Notes: a model not told the origin generated them from the letters alone. A stretch of DNA of 64,000 bases from Mangifera indica (GCF_011075055.1 NC_058154.1:9183620-9247619), one strand, 5' to 3'; positions 34,919 to 48,398 are shown, counted from the stretch's first letter. Program-made: numbers and translations.

Positions 34919-37900
34919 TCACAAAAACAACTCTAGATACTTCTCCTTCATGGTTTGCTCCATTTCCCAGGTGGCCTCCTCTACCTTTTGGTTTCTCCAT
35001 AGGACCTTTACTAGAGGAATCTGTCGATTCCTTAGTTGTTTAATTCTACTGTCAATTATCTGAATCGGTTTTTCTTTATAACTAAGGTCTTCTGATAACT
35101 TAATATCTTCTGTATTCACAACCTGGGAATGATCACCAAGACATTTTCTTAACGATGAGACATGAAATACATCATGAATCCGGTCCATACTCGTTGGTAA
35201 GGCCAATTTGTAAGCCACTTTATCAACTCTTTCAATTATCTCATATGGACTAATAAATCTGGGAGCTAGCTTTCCCTTCTTTCTGAATCCCATCAAATGC
35301 TTGAATGGAGCAACCTTTACAAATACAAATTCACCTACATTGAATTCCAAGTCTCGACGTCAACGATCTACATAGCTTTTCTGTCGATCTTGGGCCTGTT
35401 TTATTCTCTGCCTGATTAATTAGACATCATCAATCATTTTCTAGTTCAACTCAGGCCCAAGAGATCTGGATAACACATCTTTCTCTCCTATCTCATCCTA
35501 GTGAAGAGGAGAACGACACCTCCTACCATATAATACCTCATAAGGTGTCATCTGAATAGTCATTTGGTAGCTATTATTATAAGCAAACTCCACTAAGGGC
35601 AACATTTCTACCCATGAAGCTTTATGATCCAAGCAACAAGCTTTCAACATGTCCTCCAAAATCTGATTAACCCTTTCCGTCTGACCATCCGTCTGAGGAT
35701 GATAGGTTGTACTAAATGTCAAATTAGTATCCAAGGATCTTTGGAGACTCTTCCAGAAAGTTGATACAAATCTTGTATCACGATCAAATACTATAGTTCT
35801 AGGTACACCATGTAATCTAATAATCTCCCTAACATATAATTTTCCTAGTTGATCTGTGGTAGTAGTATCTTTGATGGGTAGAAAATGAGCTGACTTAGTC
35901 AATCTATCCACAATCACCCAGATAGCATTGCATCCATTCTGAACTCTAGAGAGTCTACTAATGAAGTCCATAGAGATATGATCCAATTTCTATTCTGGAA
36001 TGGACAGAGGTTGAAGCAACCCTAAAGGTCTCTGGTGTTCGACCTTAATTTGTTGACAGGTGAGACATCTGGTACCAAACTTGCCTATATCCTTTTTCAT
36101 GCCTGACCACCAAAAATATCTTTTTAAATCCTAATAAAGAGAACTATGAGCCTTTATAAGAATTCTCTGTCTCAATTCTATTATCTGGGGGATATATACT
36201 CAATCTCTAAATTTGAGAACGCCATTGGATACCTGAAACTCTATCTCGAGACCCTCTTGCACTTTCTAAATTTTCTGTTGACACCACTTATCTTTTGTCT
36301 GAGCTTCTCGAATCTCATCTATGAGAGTGGGTTGAATTTCTAACCTAGTGAGGGTCTCAATCACAAGCTCAATCTGCTCTCGGTCTATCTCTCTTTGAAT
36401 TTCTCTCTGGATCGTCAATTGTGATATCATCACGTTTCTACTGAGGGCATCTGTAACTATATTAGCCTTGCCTGGATGGTATTTAATATCACAGTCATAG
36501 TCTTTTACTAACTCTAGCCATCGCCTCTGCCTCATATTTAACTCTTTCTGAGTGAAGAAATATCTGAGGCTCTTATGGTCAGTATAAATATTACATCTTA
36601 CCCCATACAAATAGTGTCTCCAGATTTTTAAAGCAAAAATCACCGCTGTTAACTTCAAATCATGCGTAGGGTATCGGGTTTCAAATTTTTTCAACTGTCT
36701 TGAGGCATATGCTATCACCTTGCCTCGCTGCGTCAATACTGCTCCTAAACCACCGTGTAAGGCATCGATGTATAAATCATACTCAACCCCCTCTTCTAGA
36801 AGTGCTAACACCAGAGCAGTAGTTAATCTTTTTTTCAATTCTTGGAAGCTTGCCTTGTAAGCATCTGACCACTGAAATGACATTGCTTTCTTTGTGAGGG
36901 TTGTAAGAGGTCTAGCTAATCTGGCAAATCTCTTCACAAACCTTCTGTAATACCTTGCCAAACCCAAGAAACTACGAACCTCCTTGACTGTCTTTGGTCT
37001 CTGCCATTCAACTATTGCCTCAATCTTACTGGGATCTACAGATGTACCCTTTGCTGAAATCATATGCCCTAAAAAGGTAACTCTATCTAGCCAAAATTCA
37101 CATTTTGAGAATTTGGCATACAGTTGTGTCTCTCTCAATCTCTGGAGGGTAAACCTCAAGTATTATTCATGCTCCTCTCGACTGCAAGAATATTCTAAGA
37201 TATCATCAATGAATATCACAATAAATTTATCCAGGCAGTCTTGGAATACCCTGTTCATCAAATCTATAAATACCGCAGGGGCATTTGTCAATCTAAACGG
37301 CATCACTACAAACTCAAAGTGGCCATACCTTGTTCGGAAAGCTGTCTTAGGTATATCCTTCTCTACCACTCTCACCTGGTGATAACCAGATCTCAATTCT
37401 ATCTTGGAGAAGACCACGGATCCCTTCAACTGATCAAATAAGTCATCGATCCTAGGTAACAGGTACTTGTTCTTAACTGTGACTTTATTTAGTTCTCTGT
37501 AATCAATGCACATCCTCATGGACCCATCTTTCTTTTTCACAAATAGGATAGGAGCTCCCCAAGGAGAATGGCTCGGTCTGATAAAACCATGATCTAATAA
37601 CTCTTGAAGCTGTTTTTTCAATTCTTGTAATTCGGCAGAGGCTATTCGATAGGGTGTTCTTGAAATAGGTGTTATGCCAGGTGCCAACTCTATACTAAAC
37701 TCAACCTCTCGCTCGAGAGCTAATCACGGTAGCTCACTTGGAAGCACATCTAAAAACTCATATACCACTAGCGTCTCATCAATAGTTAGGCTTAACTCAA
37801 CCTTGCTTACTATATGAGCCAAGAATCCTGTACACCTATTTTTCAACATTTTACTAGCTTTTAACATACTAATCATCAAACTCCGGATATGACCCTCACT

Positions 37901-39415
37901 GAACTCGAACTGATCTCCAGAGTCCAGGTTAAATCTCACTTTCTTCTTTTTACAATCAATTTCAGCTTCGTATCTCCCCAAAAAGTCCATCCTTAAAATC
38001 ATGTCAAAATCTGGCATGTCAAACAAAATCAGGTCCACTAGTAACTATTGACCCTGAATTAAAATACTCTGTTCTAACAACATCATCTCACTAATGCTTG
38101 ACCCCTCATCAGACAACTCGATCATAATCCTCTGAGCTATTCTAACTGGTTGTACATTTAGCATATCAAGCAAACTATTGGCTACAAAACAATGAGTAAC
38201 TCCACAATCAACTAAAACATAAATAGGAGTATCAAGATAGAGAATCTGACCCGTAACTATTGATGGGTTAGCCTCTGCTGGGCCTTGGGTGATCGTATAA
38301 ACTTTAGTTGTAGCCCTTCTAATAGGCTCCTATTGCTCTACTCTCACTAGGGCAGCTGTACAAAAATAAGCAATATGTCCAGGCTGACAACATCTTAAAC
38401 AAACTGTCTGGCCTGTCAAACACTCTCCTCTATGTTGCTTCCCATATTTTTGGCAAGCTGGTATCTCAGGTCCTCTTTGTTTGTTTCCACTCTTCCAGTT
38501 CTTTTTCATGCCTCTAAACTGAAGAGGTCATTTACCCTTCCTGTCTGCGTCTAGAGGAGGGTCTTTCTGTGCTGAAGTTACACCACTACTCATCAGATGA
38601 ACTGGCATAGCAGTAGGAGGTGTAACCTTTTACCCTGTGGTCTGACCAAACTTCCTCTTGACAAAAACCTCTGTCTTCAAAGCTCTATCAAGGGCCTCTG
38701 CATAAGTTCTAGGTGGCTGTGTCCCAGTTATAACATCTCGAGCTATCTCTGGATCTAGCCCGTACATAAACTTTTGCATACATACCATTTTTGTGCTAGC
38801 TATCTCAGGGACATACTGGGACAGCTGGTTAAACTTCGTGGAATATTCTTTTACAGAATCTGTCCCCTATACTAGATTAATAAACTCTTGGGCCCTGATA
38901 CATGTAACATTGGCACCCCTGTACTCTGCCTCAAATCGGTGCCTGAACTTGGACCATGTCATTTCTGAGACATTGGCCGTCTCCCTGACTAAGTTCCACC
39001 ATATTCTTGCCCCTGACTTGAAAAGATAGGTGGCATATCTCACTTTCTCTTGGTTGGTCATGTCAAACAGGGCCATTGCACTCTCTACTAATTCTAACAA
39101 TTCTTCAGCTGCTATTGGGTCTTTTGCACCATCAAAATTTTGAGGTTAGTGTATACTAGGGAGGTTGAAAATAGGATGCAACTGAGTCCTCACTAGGGCT
39201 GCTATAGATGCTGAAGTAACCTCCTTCATATCATGTCCCTGGATTGGCAGCGTATGCACCGTTTCACTTCCCTGTGTAGGAACACCTATGTGCTCTCTTA
39301 TCATCTTTTTGAAAATCTCTTGCACATCATGTGCACTGAGTGCCCCCTAGGGTACCTGGGGAGCTGTTCCTTCACTCTGGCTCTTCTGAGAGGGATCTAC
39401 TGGTGTTTGACTCAT
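34919..39415 (-). pseudogene. gag-pol polyprotein of the gypsy element, broken
   Basis: Starts at 39415 (MSQTPVDPSQ..). Order: Gag (to about 38450), zinc knuckle CLRCCQPGHIAYFC (about 38380-38420), protease (about 38240-37950, active site read as VDCG where DSG/DTG is usual, and DMILRMDFLG), reverse transcriptase (about 37700-36900, with FIDD at about 37205), RNase H (about 36800-36440, [28 protein letters not shown]), integrase (about 36110-35500, with CLTCQQ, MDFISR, DRDTRF, QTERVNQ), and a C-terminal chromodomain (about 35050-34930, VKVLWRNQ..EATWE). One frame runs through it, interrupted by stops in Gag (about 39350, 39145 and 38875), after protease, in reverse transcriptase (37163-37165) and before integrase (about 35990). 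The gag-pol fusion and chromodomain fit the Tekay/Del lineage. It would copy and insert the element; in this state it cannot. Confidence 0.93.
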
Positions 39416-39590
39416 CGGTCCTTAAAATAAACATATTAGTTTCATAAAACTCAACAGGTATAAGTGAAAACTTAACTTATAGTGATCAGCTGCGAGGGTG
39501 GTCAACGTGGCTGGAGGGTATTCTATCTCTGTGTTACTTTGGATTACTCCATTTTGTTTTAGAAAACATCTTTTAGGTTCCCAAAATCAT

Positions 39591-39602
39591 GCTCTGATAC
39601 CA
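39591..39602 (-). other. Primer-binding site of the gypsy element
   Basis: Read on the - strand it is TGGTATCAGAGC, a perfect 12-base match to the plant initiator-tRNA-Met 3' end complement, three bases inside the 5' LTR. Confidence 0.9.
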
Positions 39603-39605
39603 ACT

Positions 39606-41704
39606 TGTAACATCCCTCCCTAGAAGTACTACCCACCAGAGGAGAAATGTTACGAATTAATATTTGTAGCGTCTATTTTTTTTCTTTTTAAAATACTTTA
39701 AAATAAATGCATCATTAAAAGTGTTTAGGAAGTATTCCAAGAAAACTAAAAATCTAGAAGCGAATAAAAGATGTATATACTCATATGAAAACTCATATGA
39801 AAGCATCTGAAAATAGGGAGTAATCATATGCAACTATACCATAATCTCAAAAAGTCAAAAGTCGACAAGAATATGCCACTGTATGCATGTAATATAAACC
39901 AAAGATAACCTGTTCTAACCGGATCTACCTACGCTGACTTGACCCTGCCTCACAGCTACCTCGATCACTTGTACCTACAATCAGGAAAGAAAATGAAGTG
40001 AGTGATAAGAACACTCAGTAAGGGGAAGAAATCAAGTAAACTATCTCTTTTCCTGTTCTAACTCACTTTCGGGACTCAACCTTACATCCTAACCTCTATA
40101 AGAGATTGAAGGCGTAATCTAGTTCATTCTTTACTAATTGGGTCATACTTTGTCCCATCTGTTGTCTATTTGATACTTTTTGGAAGCTAACTATAGGGAT
40201 TTTACACTTTTCTAAGTTCGAGCTCTTTTTCTTTCTCTTACTACACCAATTGTGATCTGAGTTGTGCTATACTACGAGCATACTTTACTGCGAGCGGACC
40301 CTACTGTGGGTCTATATCCTACTACGGGTCTATATCCTACTACGGACATGCCCTACTACGGGCGATGTAATGTAAAGTGCCCCCTCATAGTTTATAGCAT
40401 GCATGTGAGTCTTATATTTTACTAATTTTACTTCCATATAAATTTATTCATAACTCACCAGATATTACTCTTGGGACGACCCCTAAATCTTGAGCCCCAA
40501 ATTCCTTTTCTTGATTTCTTTCTTTTTCTTTTCTTCTTTCCTTTCCTTTCCTTTCTTTTCTTTTTTTCTCCTCCTTTTCTTTCTTTCTTTCTCTCTTTCT
40601 TTCTTGCCCAGAACTACGAAATACTATTCACAGAACAATCATTTAGTAAGGCAATCTTCTTTTTCATACAATTTAACAATCCAAACGGTTTCTAATTCAT
40701 ACAAAATATATATCGTTGAAAAGAGGATTCAAAGATATTTCCAACAAGCTATAATAGCACTCATAATTCAATAGATAAGGCAGTCAAAACGTGAGCTAAA
40801 ATCAGTGGCAAAAACTGTCTCCTCTGTTTATTTGGTAAAGCAGTCCTTGTGGTTCATACAATCTTTAACAATCCAAATGATCTCTAATTAATACAAGCTA
40901 TATATAATTCGAAAGAGGATTCAAAAAGCTTTTCAACAAGATATAATAGAACTCATAATTCATCAGATAAGGCATCAAAAACATGAGACAAACTCAGTGG
41001 TAAAAACTGTAAATATCACGCAACTTTCTGCCATGAACAAAATAAAACACATAGACATCCCAAATGGCAAGACGACATTCCTCAACTTCAAAATCATCAT
41101 TTATAACATAGATCCAAGGAACCAAAAGCCTAAAACATGTAACATATCAAGGATGATTCCCCTTACCTTGTTTCAAGCCAAATCTTTACAAGTTGGCTTC
41201 CTTCTCTTTGTTTTACTTTTTTTATCACCAAAATCACCTTAAATCAACACCAAAACATACTAATATATTCATATAACATACATCCAATATATATATAAAC
41301 ATAGAAAAAAGGAAAAAGAAAGAGATCTTTTAGTTACCAAGGCTCCCAAAGTACTTACTATTCTTTTCCTTCCTTATCTATCTTCCAAAACCCTTCCAAA
41401 TTACTTACTTTCCTTCAAAAACATAGCAAAGAAAGGAAGAAACTATCTCCTCTGGAAGAGACAGGAAAATGATGGAAAAAAGCAGAAGGTAAAGGTTATG
41501 TATTGACTTTTCTCTCCAACCATATATATTTACATAACTTTTTCTTCCTTTATTGACTTTGCTCTCCAAACATTTTTGTTTTCTTTTTTTTTAATTTTTT
41601 TATATATATCTATATATACTACAAACACACACATACAATTGGAAATATCTCCAAACAGGGTCAAAAGACGTAATTACCCCTAGAACATACCAGTGGGTAT
41701 TACA
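39606..41704 (-). repeat. 5' LTR of the gypsy element
   Basis: The 2.1-kb partner of 32780-34882, with the same pyrimidine-rich microsatellite at about 40508-40608. The promoter of the element would lie here, firing leftwards. Confidence 0.93.
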
Positions 41705-44700
41705 TGATATTTCTTTCAAAAACCACATGTTCTGAAGTCTTCATATGGTTTTAACCTTGTATTTGGGATCCTAATAGCATGCCATTTTTCTACCCAAAGG
41801 TGATTTAATGATAATGCACCAAGAATCCCTATAAGGTGTGGCTTAAACAGTTTTAAAGCTACTTTAATTATTACCCAATGTGAATTTGTTGCAATACTTA
41901 ATTAAAATTGTTAGAGATAACTCAGTGTTGTATCTCATGAAATCTTAATTTTGGCAGTATTATTTAGTCTCAGTAGAAGTTATTGTAAGTTTTCAGAATG
42001 TTTAATCGACAAAATAATGCATTCATTAAAGTTTGAAAAAATTTCTATATTTGGTGAAAGAGACATTCTTCAATTGACACATACAATTTCCTGCTCAAAA
42101 GTGGTTATTGTGTGTTAAAATTGATGGTTGCATAAGGTATTTGTGGAATTACATTGGTCATGAAAATTTCAATTCACCCAAAAGTGGTTGCGATTTTCAT
42201 TTGACATATGCTTACCTTCTAATGTGAAAAAGAGCAGTAACCTAGGAGATTTATCTGCCCAAAGGTGATAGATTTCCAAAAGTCATTTGTTCTTCTTATT
42301 TATAACCTTATGCTCGAGGGTCCTAATTGCATGTCATATTCTTTGCCCAAAGGTGGTTATATGATGATGCACTTGGAACCTTCGTAGATAATAGCTTATA
42401 AGTTTTTCAAGGCATTTATTGCCAACGATATTATTTATTTATTGCATCCATCTTTGATAGACTTCATCATTGTGAACAATAATAATAAAGTCGCAATTGA
42501 GGTCCTGATTGACTCTAACTTTAAAGAGATAGAGATAAAAATTGATTTTGCACTGCTAATTAAAGATATGTCTTTGGACTAGTGAGTTAATGAACCATTT
42601 AAGCTCAAGATGAAAGCCCGATTACATAAAAGGATTTCAAGGTTGAGTGGGAGAAATCCATCAAGTTAAGGTTGCTTGTTATAAGGAATCTCTTGTTGAT
42701 TACTTCGTTAGAGGTTTATCCTAAGGATTACTAAATATCTCACAATATTGGAGATACTCTTTAAATAGTAAGACTCTGAGAAAGCATGATGGTCCCAAAG
42801 GAGTCAAAGATTGATGAGCATGTGTTAGTTTTCAAAAGGCACCATAAGACTCACTTTTGACTTCAATCAAATTAAGATTAGTTATGGTTTAGAATCAAAT
42901 ATGAAGTGTTATTAACTGGATTCATAAATGTTCTCGAATAAGAAACTCATAAAGTGAAGGAGCCTTGATGGTAGACTAGGTTGTTCAAGCGATCCTTAAT
43001 TATAAAGAAAGAACAATAATAAGAAGTATTAGTGTTGATTGTCTAAATAAGGTTAAGGTTTTAAACGTGAAGTTGATCAATAGATAAAGACTAGGTGAGT
43101 AGGGGTCCATGTTTAGGTTTGAAAATTGTATGGTCATTAAGGTTAGAAATATGGTCATAATAGATATTTTATTAAAATTTTCAAGATCTTGGGACTCCAA
43201 AATGGTATTGCTATAAAACTTAATCTTAGGCTTGAAGTTACAATGAGAAGTAAATGTGGGTAAGTGTTCATAGGGTAAAGTTGTCAAAATAAGTTAGTGT
43301 TTTCTTAATGGATTTCTTTATATATATGTCAAAATTATTACCCCAATTAAGGTACTAAAGTGATTGGCATCCAATTCTTGAAATGTTATAAGATTAGACA
43401 ATATCATGGCTAAAATCAATAGTGGGAGTCAATAAAGATTACAAAGTCTAATGGAATATGAGATCATCTTAAAGGACATTTCCCTAAATAATTGATAGCT
43501 ACTCTTATAATAGATAAGTCAAATACAGTTGATGAAAGTATGAAAATTTTGATAGGATTGTCTATTATAAAAGGATAATTTGCTATCATCAAGAATTATT
43601 ATACGTATCTCAGCAAATGAGACCCTATGACATTGAAAGCTCATTTGGATTGGAGTTATAATAGGTGAATGTCAAAGTTATCTCTCTGAATGAAAGCTTA
43701 GTAAAGGAGCTTGTATAGTGCAATTAGGTCTGTCAAAAGAATAAGGGATGAAACATTTGGTATGAGATCTTGGGAAGTCTATCTACGGTTAAATAAATGT
43801 ATTGACAACAGTATCTCAGATTTAATAAAGTGCAATTGTTCATAACTTCATATGAAATGAATTGGATCATTATAAGAATATGAAGATCAGTAGGAGCAAA
43901 TTTATTTTTATGATATGGTTCAATGTATTGATAGCTGCAATATGAATTTATTCCATAAGATTAAGTCAATTTTATCCAAGACGTATGATGTGAAGGATCT
44001 TCAAAATGCATCATTTGTTCTTAATGTTGAGATACACTGTGATAAGACTCATGGATTTAGTAATTTATCTCAAATGCATACTTGAAATATGTGCTTAAAA
44101 TGCTCAATATGAAAAATTTTAGGGTAAACAACGTACTAAGTAGTCACTGACTGGTTCATGATTTATGATTTTCAATTTACACCTCTCAAATCCAAGGATA
44201 ATTATTTGGTTGTGGTTTAAGAGGTAATGAGATGCTTGTAAAAGATCAAATTTCGTGGTTATAAAATGATCTAAAGTCTATTTTAAGACATATTCTCATA
44301 CTTGCTCAATAGCCTATATTTGGAAAAATATTAAGTAGTCGTGTGCAACAGTCTCAACCATAAACATTCAATTTGTAGCTTATCAAGTGTGTGGTTAAAG
44401 GATTAATTGAATAAACTACTTATTGTTGACTCTATGGCAATGCAATTAGATAAAAGATCACTAGTAGATTGAGATATACAAAATAAAATATATTATAGTC
44501 AGGAACCTCATAAAGAAAGGAGACATTAGGCTAAAATATAAAATGCAAAGTTGATAAAGTTTAAACACCTAACCAAAGGAATAAGACCTATAACCCATAA
44601 AGTCATATTGAAATATAAGGGTGTTCAAGGTCTTTTGATAGTTATGGTTAGTGGGAGTCTTTATTATCATTGTTTTTATTGATATGTTTGTGATCATATT

Positions 44701-44991
44701 GTTGGATGCTATTTCTGCCACACTCCCATATTTGATCCGTGTTGATTTGATTATTAGTAATTGTGATCAAGGATAATCTTATGTTGATAAAGCACATAAA
44801 TGATGTCTTGGTTTGTTATTGATGATCATATTAACTGGATTGTTTATTAAAGTGTACTTTATCTTTGGATTATTTTGTTTTTTAAAATAGTGGCCACTTA
44901 AAGTTAAAAATGTTAATTATCCCGAGAGTCAAAATTGTTTTCTTTTTCTTAAAATAAAATAAAAATAATTAATATTGCCTAAATGGGAGAA

Positions 44992-45495
44992 TGTTAGAAA
45001 TTTTCTAATGTGGGCTAACATTAATTATAATTTTGATTTAATAAAACTAGGTAATTGAATAGTCCAATGACAGTTTATAGATGGACTTAAGTGATTAATA
45101 AAGATAAGTTCAATATACTTAAAAGTTATGATCTGGGTGGACAGCACAAGTGTGGGCCTTAAGGTTTATTAGACCTTGATGGGGGGTCAATTGCCCTACT
45201 ATAAATTGGCTAGGTCCCTACTCCAAAACCTAATGCAAAATAAATGCAGTATAGCTTACCCATTCAAAGTTGTTATTCAGAGAGGTTTTTGGAGTAGAAG
45301 ACCAAGTCACATTGAGAGGTGATCTCAACAGATAATTTCAGGTGATTTCAATAGGTTTTTCAATTTCAAATTACATAGAGATCCAGGTATTTCTTAAACC
45401 CTAAAGTTTAATTCAGTATTTTATAATCTATGCATAGATCTTGGGATTGTACTTGAATGATATATTTTATTCTGTTTTATGAAATAAATCTAACA
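44992..45495 (+). repeat. 3' LTR of the outer element
   Basis: TGTTAGAAATTTTCTAATGT.. to ..AAATCTAACA, preceded by the purine tract AAATGGGAGAA. Confidence 0.85.
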
Positions 45496-46587
45496 GCCAA
45501 ATGATTGAAACTATTCAGTGATCCTACTTTTCTACCATAGCCAACCACCTTCTGTAGATGAGAACACCAGAACAAACAAATGATGACTATCATATTACGA
45601 GGGCAATCATATTCCTTTCAAGCAAAAAAAAGGTTTAGTTCTTAACCACCAAAACTCATGTTCATAAACTAATTGAGAACATCATCAGTCACATTGTTTT
45701 ACAAAGGAGAGAGGATGTGAACTTACACAAGCTAAAAGGATTGAGATAGAGCATTGACATCAACAACCACCTTCTATGCTTTGACTACAAAGCTGGACAT
45801 ATAGAATGCATTCCATTCTGAAAACCAAAAAATAAAAAATAAAAATAAACCAGAACTTTCTTTCCATAACTTTCTTTTTCTTTTCATCCCATATCCAACA
45901 ATCAGAATTAGAAAATATCACTGTTATCCTGCCATGTATTCGTCTCGTTCAATTATGTTTCATCATCACCAATGATTGGTGAAGCTGTTAGTGGGTCGTG
46001 GCTCACAGGTGTCTTTTTCTTTGGTGCTTCAAATTTTCAGTTTCTCACAATTTTTACAATGGCGTGTTGCTTCAATTATTTTTCATAGGAATTTTTTTCA
46101 ATCACATGTGCTTCAATTATTTTTAAAAGTTTCTCACTGTTTTAATTATTTTACATTGACACAAGATGCGTTGTAAAGATGTCTTCCATTGGCACAGGAT
46201 GCTTTTCAAAGTTGCAAAGAAAAAGTTACAAAGAAAAAGCGAAAAAGAGAGAGAATCACTTCGCATAGGTTATGTTAAGGAGGTATTATGAAAAAATAGA
46301 TTACTATTATAGTATTTTTGTTAAGTGTTTATAATAAGTAGTATATATGTATATACAGTTTTAAAATCTTATAGAAGATAAATATTTAAAATTTTAAAAT
46401 CTTATAAATAAATAAGAATTTAAATAATAAGTCTTGTTTGATTAAGAAGCATCGTTGTCACAAACATTAAAATATTCTTGTCGGCCAGCCACCAGACAAG
46501 AAATTAAATAGAAAATCCACTGATCGAAAGTTTGGTCAATTATTTGTTTTTTTATAGTGTCGTCACTCCAGCCTAAATCTTAAATTA
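45496..46587. other. Intergenic DNA, no gene recognised
   Basis: Balanced composition at 45500-45790, then AT-rich. GTGCTTCAA(A/T)TTTT-like words repeat at about 46024, 46069 and 46108. No conserved frame or splice structure could be supported. Confidence 0.4.
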
Positions 46588-46596
46588 TAAATTATT

Positions 46597-47329
46597 AGGC
46601 CAAACGACTATTTCCCACCCAAGGTATGCTGTAATGACAAGTTTCTACCCTTTAACTATGAAAACACCAAATACCTACCCATGACCAGTTAAAAATAACG
46701 GTAGTAAGGGTAAAATCGTCATTTTCTCTATAATATTAAAAAATAAACTAAAATATAATCTATTTTTACCCCCCTAAACTTTGAAAACTAAAATTTCCCC
46801 CCAGCCTAAGTTTTAAAAAATGGTAGTTTCACCCTAGGGTTTGGTTTTGAAATCTCCGATGACATTTCTGGCTCCATTGCCGACGACCTCTCCTTCCCAA
46901 GACATCCTCTCCTTTCGGCGATCTCTTTCCTCCCATTTGGAGGGTCGATAGGCATCTTCCCCAACGAAGTTCTTCGTCTTCCCCGAAGAAATTCTTCGTC
47001 TTCGACGTCGATCGACCCCCTAAATGGGAGAAAAGAGATTGTCGAAAGGAGAGGATGCTTCGGGAGGGAGAGGTCGTCCGCAATGGAGCCGGAGAGGTCG
47101 TCGGAGATTCAAAACCAAACCCTAGGGTGAAACTGCTATTTTTTAAAACTTAGGCTGAGGGAAAATTTTAGTTTTTAAAGTTTAGGGGGGCAAAAAGAGA
47201 TAAAATTTTCAAGCGTTAGGGTTTTGTTAAAAATTTAACCAGCCATGGGTGGGTATTTGGTGTTTCCATAGTTAAAGGGTGGAAACTTGTCATTACAGCA
47301 TACCTTGGGTAGGAAATAGTCGTTTGGCC
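46597..47329. mobile_element. Foldback MITE (long inverted repeat), Mutator-like
   Basis: The left arm starts AGGCCAAACGACTATTTCCC and the right arm, inverted, GGCCAAACGACTATTTCCTA. The match continues through ACCAAATACC and on to the centre near 46970, so nearly the whole 733 bp can fold into one hairpin. Flanks are TAAATTATT on both sides (46588-46596, 47330-47338), an 8-9-bp target duplication. The centre is GC-rich and gives an 84-codon frame (46829-47083, -) that I regard as a by-product. Confidence 0.85.
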
Positions 47330-48398
47330 TAAATTATTATCTTCATTTATATGAATAAATTTATACCATTTATTGTATAGGTATAATTTTATTATTTGGT
47401 TTATGTATGCTTGATTTTAGAGATGATATTATTACAAATATTATTTTTAATAAATTTTTTTTGATAATAATGAGCTCTATCTGAATTGAATTTTTATATT
47501 GAGCAGAAATTAACTATATTAAATAGGATAAATCTCAGATTTAGTGATCGATCTCACAATCATTAAATCAGATAAGTTAGAAGTTTGATTTTGATATATC
47601 GTTAGAAAAGATTTGAATTTATACTTTTTTATACGTGAAACCAAGGTTTTCAAAACCGGACCAGGATTAAAACCGTTTTAAGTACTGGTTTCGATCGGAT
47701 CGATTGAACTGTTTGAATCAGTCGGTTGGACCGGAATTATAGTTTAGTCATAAAATCTGCATGTGTACGTTATTGCTTTGCTTACTGCTTCCCATACAAA
47801 TACTCTTTAATTCTTATATGTTAAGAGAGAACAAAGTGGACGCCCTTATTAATTAAAACTCTTTCCTTTGAACAGAGAGAAGAGAACAAAGAAGGAAGAA
47901 CCATCATTAATCTCTATTATAATCCCTAACGTCTCTCTTTTATATATATTTTCATTCATTCCAAAGTGGGAAAGAAGAAAAACTAACTTTGCCTAAAAAA
48001 TCTAATATATGCATTCAAAGTTAAATATTGTAATAACAACTAACTTTGCATCAAAACAAAATATATGTATTAAACAAATCCAATTCTACAAACACATGCA
48101 CTATTAATTATTGAACACAACCAAATCAAAAATCTAATCTATGCATTAAATAAAATATAAAATCAACCAACCAACATAACCATTATTAAACAAATAATAT
48201 TCAATTCCACATTTAACAAAATATATCAAAAACATAATTTATTTAACATAAAATTTAATAAATGAACAATTAGTCATTCTTCATTATCACTAATGATAAA
48301 AGATTATGTCATCACTTTTGTTGAACATTATATCAATTGTTCATCTTTTACACTATCTTCTTTAATAGTATTATTTATAAAATTTATAATTGAACATT

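Larger units (their letters stand above)
32780..41704 (-). mobile_element. Complete Ty3/gypsy retrotransposon (Tekay/Del-type chromovirus), nested
   Basis: LTRs 32780-34882 (3') and 39606-41704 (5'), both TGTAACAT..GGGTATTACA, flanked by the perfect 5-bp target duplication TGATA (32775-32779, 41705-41709). The primer site TGGTATCAGAGC (initiator tRNA-Met) lies at 39591-39602 and the polypurine tract GAGAGGGGAAGAG at 34886-34898, both read on -. By eye the LTRs differ at roughly a dozen places in the first ~220 bases, so it is not a recent insertion. Its polyprotein has several nonsense changes. Confidence 0.95.
32430..42400 (+). repeat. ~560-bp tandem duplication in the outer element, split by the gypsy insertion
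   Basis: GCATTGGTCATGAAGAACTC at about 32655 and ACATTGGTCATGAAAATTTC at about 42150 start matching segments; both continue with a CACCCAAA(G/A)GTG motif, TTGACATATG, and TTTATCTGCCCAAAGGTGAT. Removing the 8.9-kb nested element leaves a spacing of about 560 bp. The CCCAAAGGTG word occurs six times (32680, 32767, 41793, 42178, 42257, 42341, with small variations). Confidence 0.65.
29879..45495 (+). mobile_element. Non-autonomous LTR retrotransposon, split by a nested gypsy element
   Basis: LTRs of ~500 bp at 29879-30378 and 44992-45495, both beginning TGTTAGAAATTTTCT. The right LTR ends in CTAACA; the left one has mutated to CTAATA. A primer-binding site (TGGTATCAAAGC, 30381-30392) follows the left LTR and a purine tract (AAATGGGAGAA, 44981-44991) precedes the right one, so the element points to +. 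The internal parts (30393-32774 and 41710-44980, about 5.7 kb without the nested element) hold no intact or recognisable reverse transcriptase or integrase. A possible degenerate zinc-knuckle-like stretch lies near 44665-44720. It resembles a LARD-type element, perhaps copia-derived. Flanks GGCAG and GCCAA are not a convincing target duplication. Confidence 0.75.

Noticed and set aside
46829..47083. 84-codon frame in the foldback MITE
   Set aside because: It lies across the centre of an inverted repeat, with no recognisable motif.
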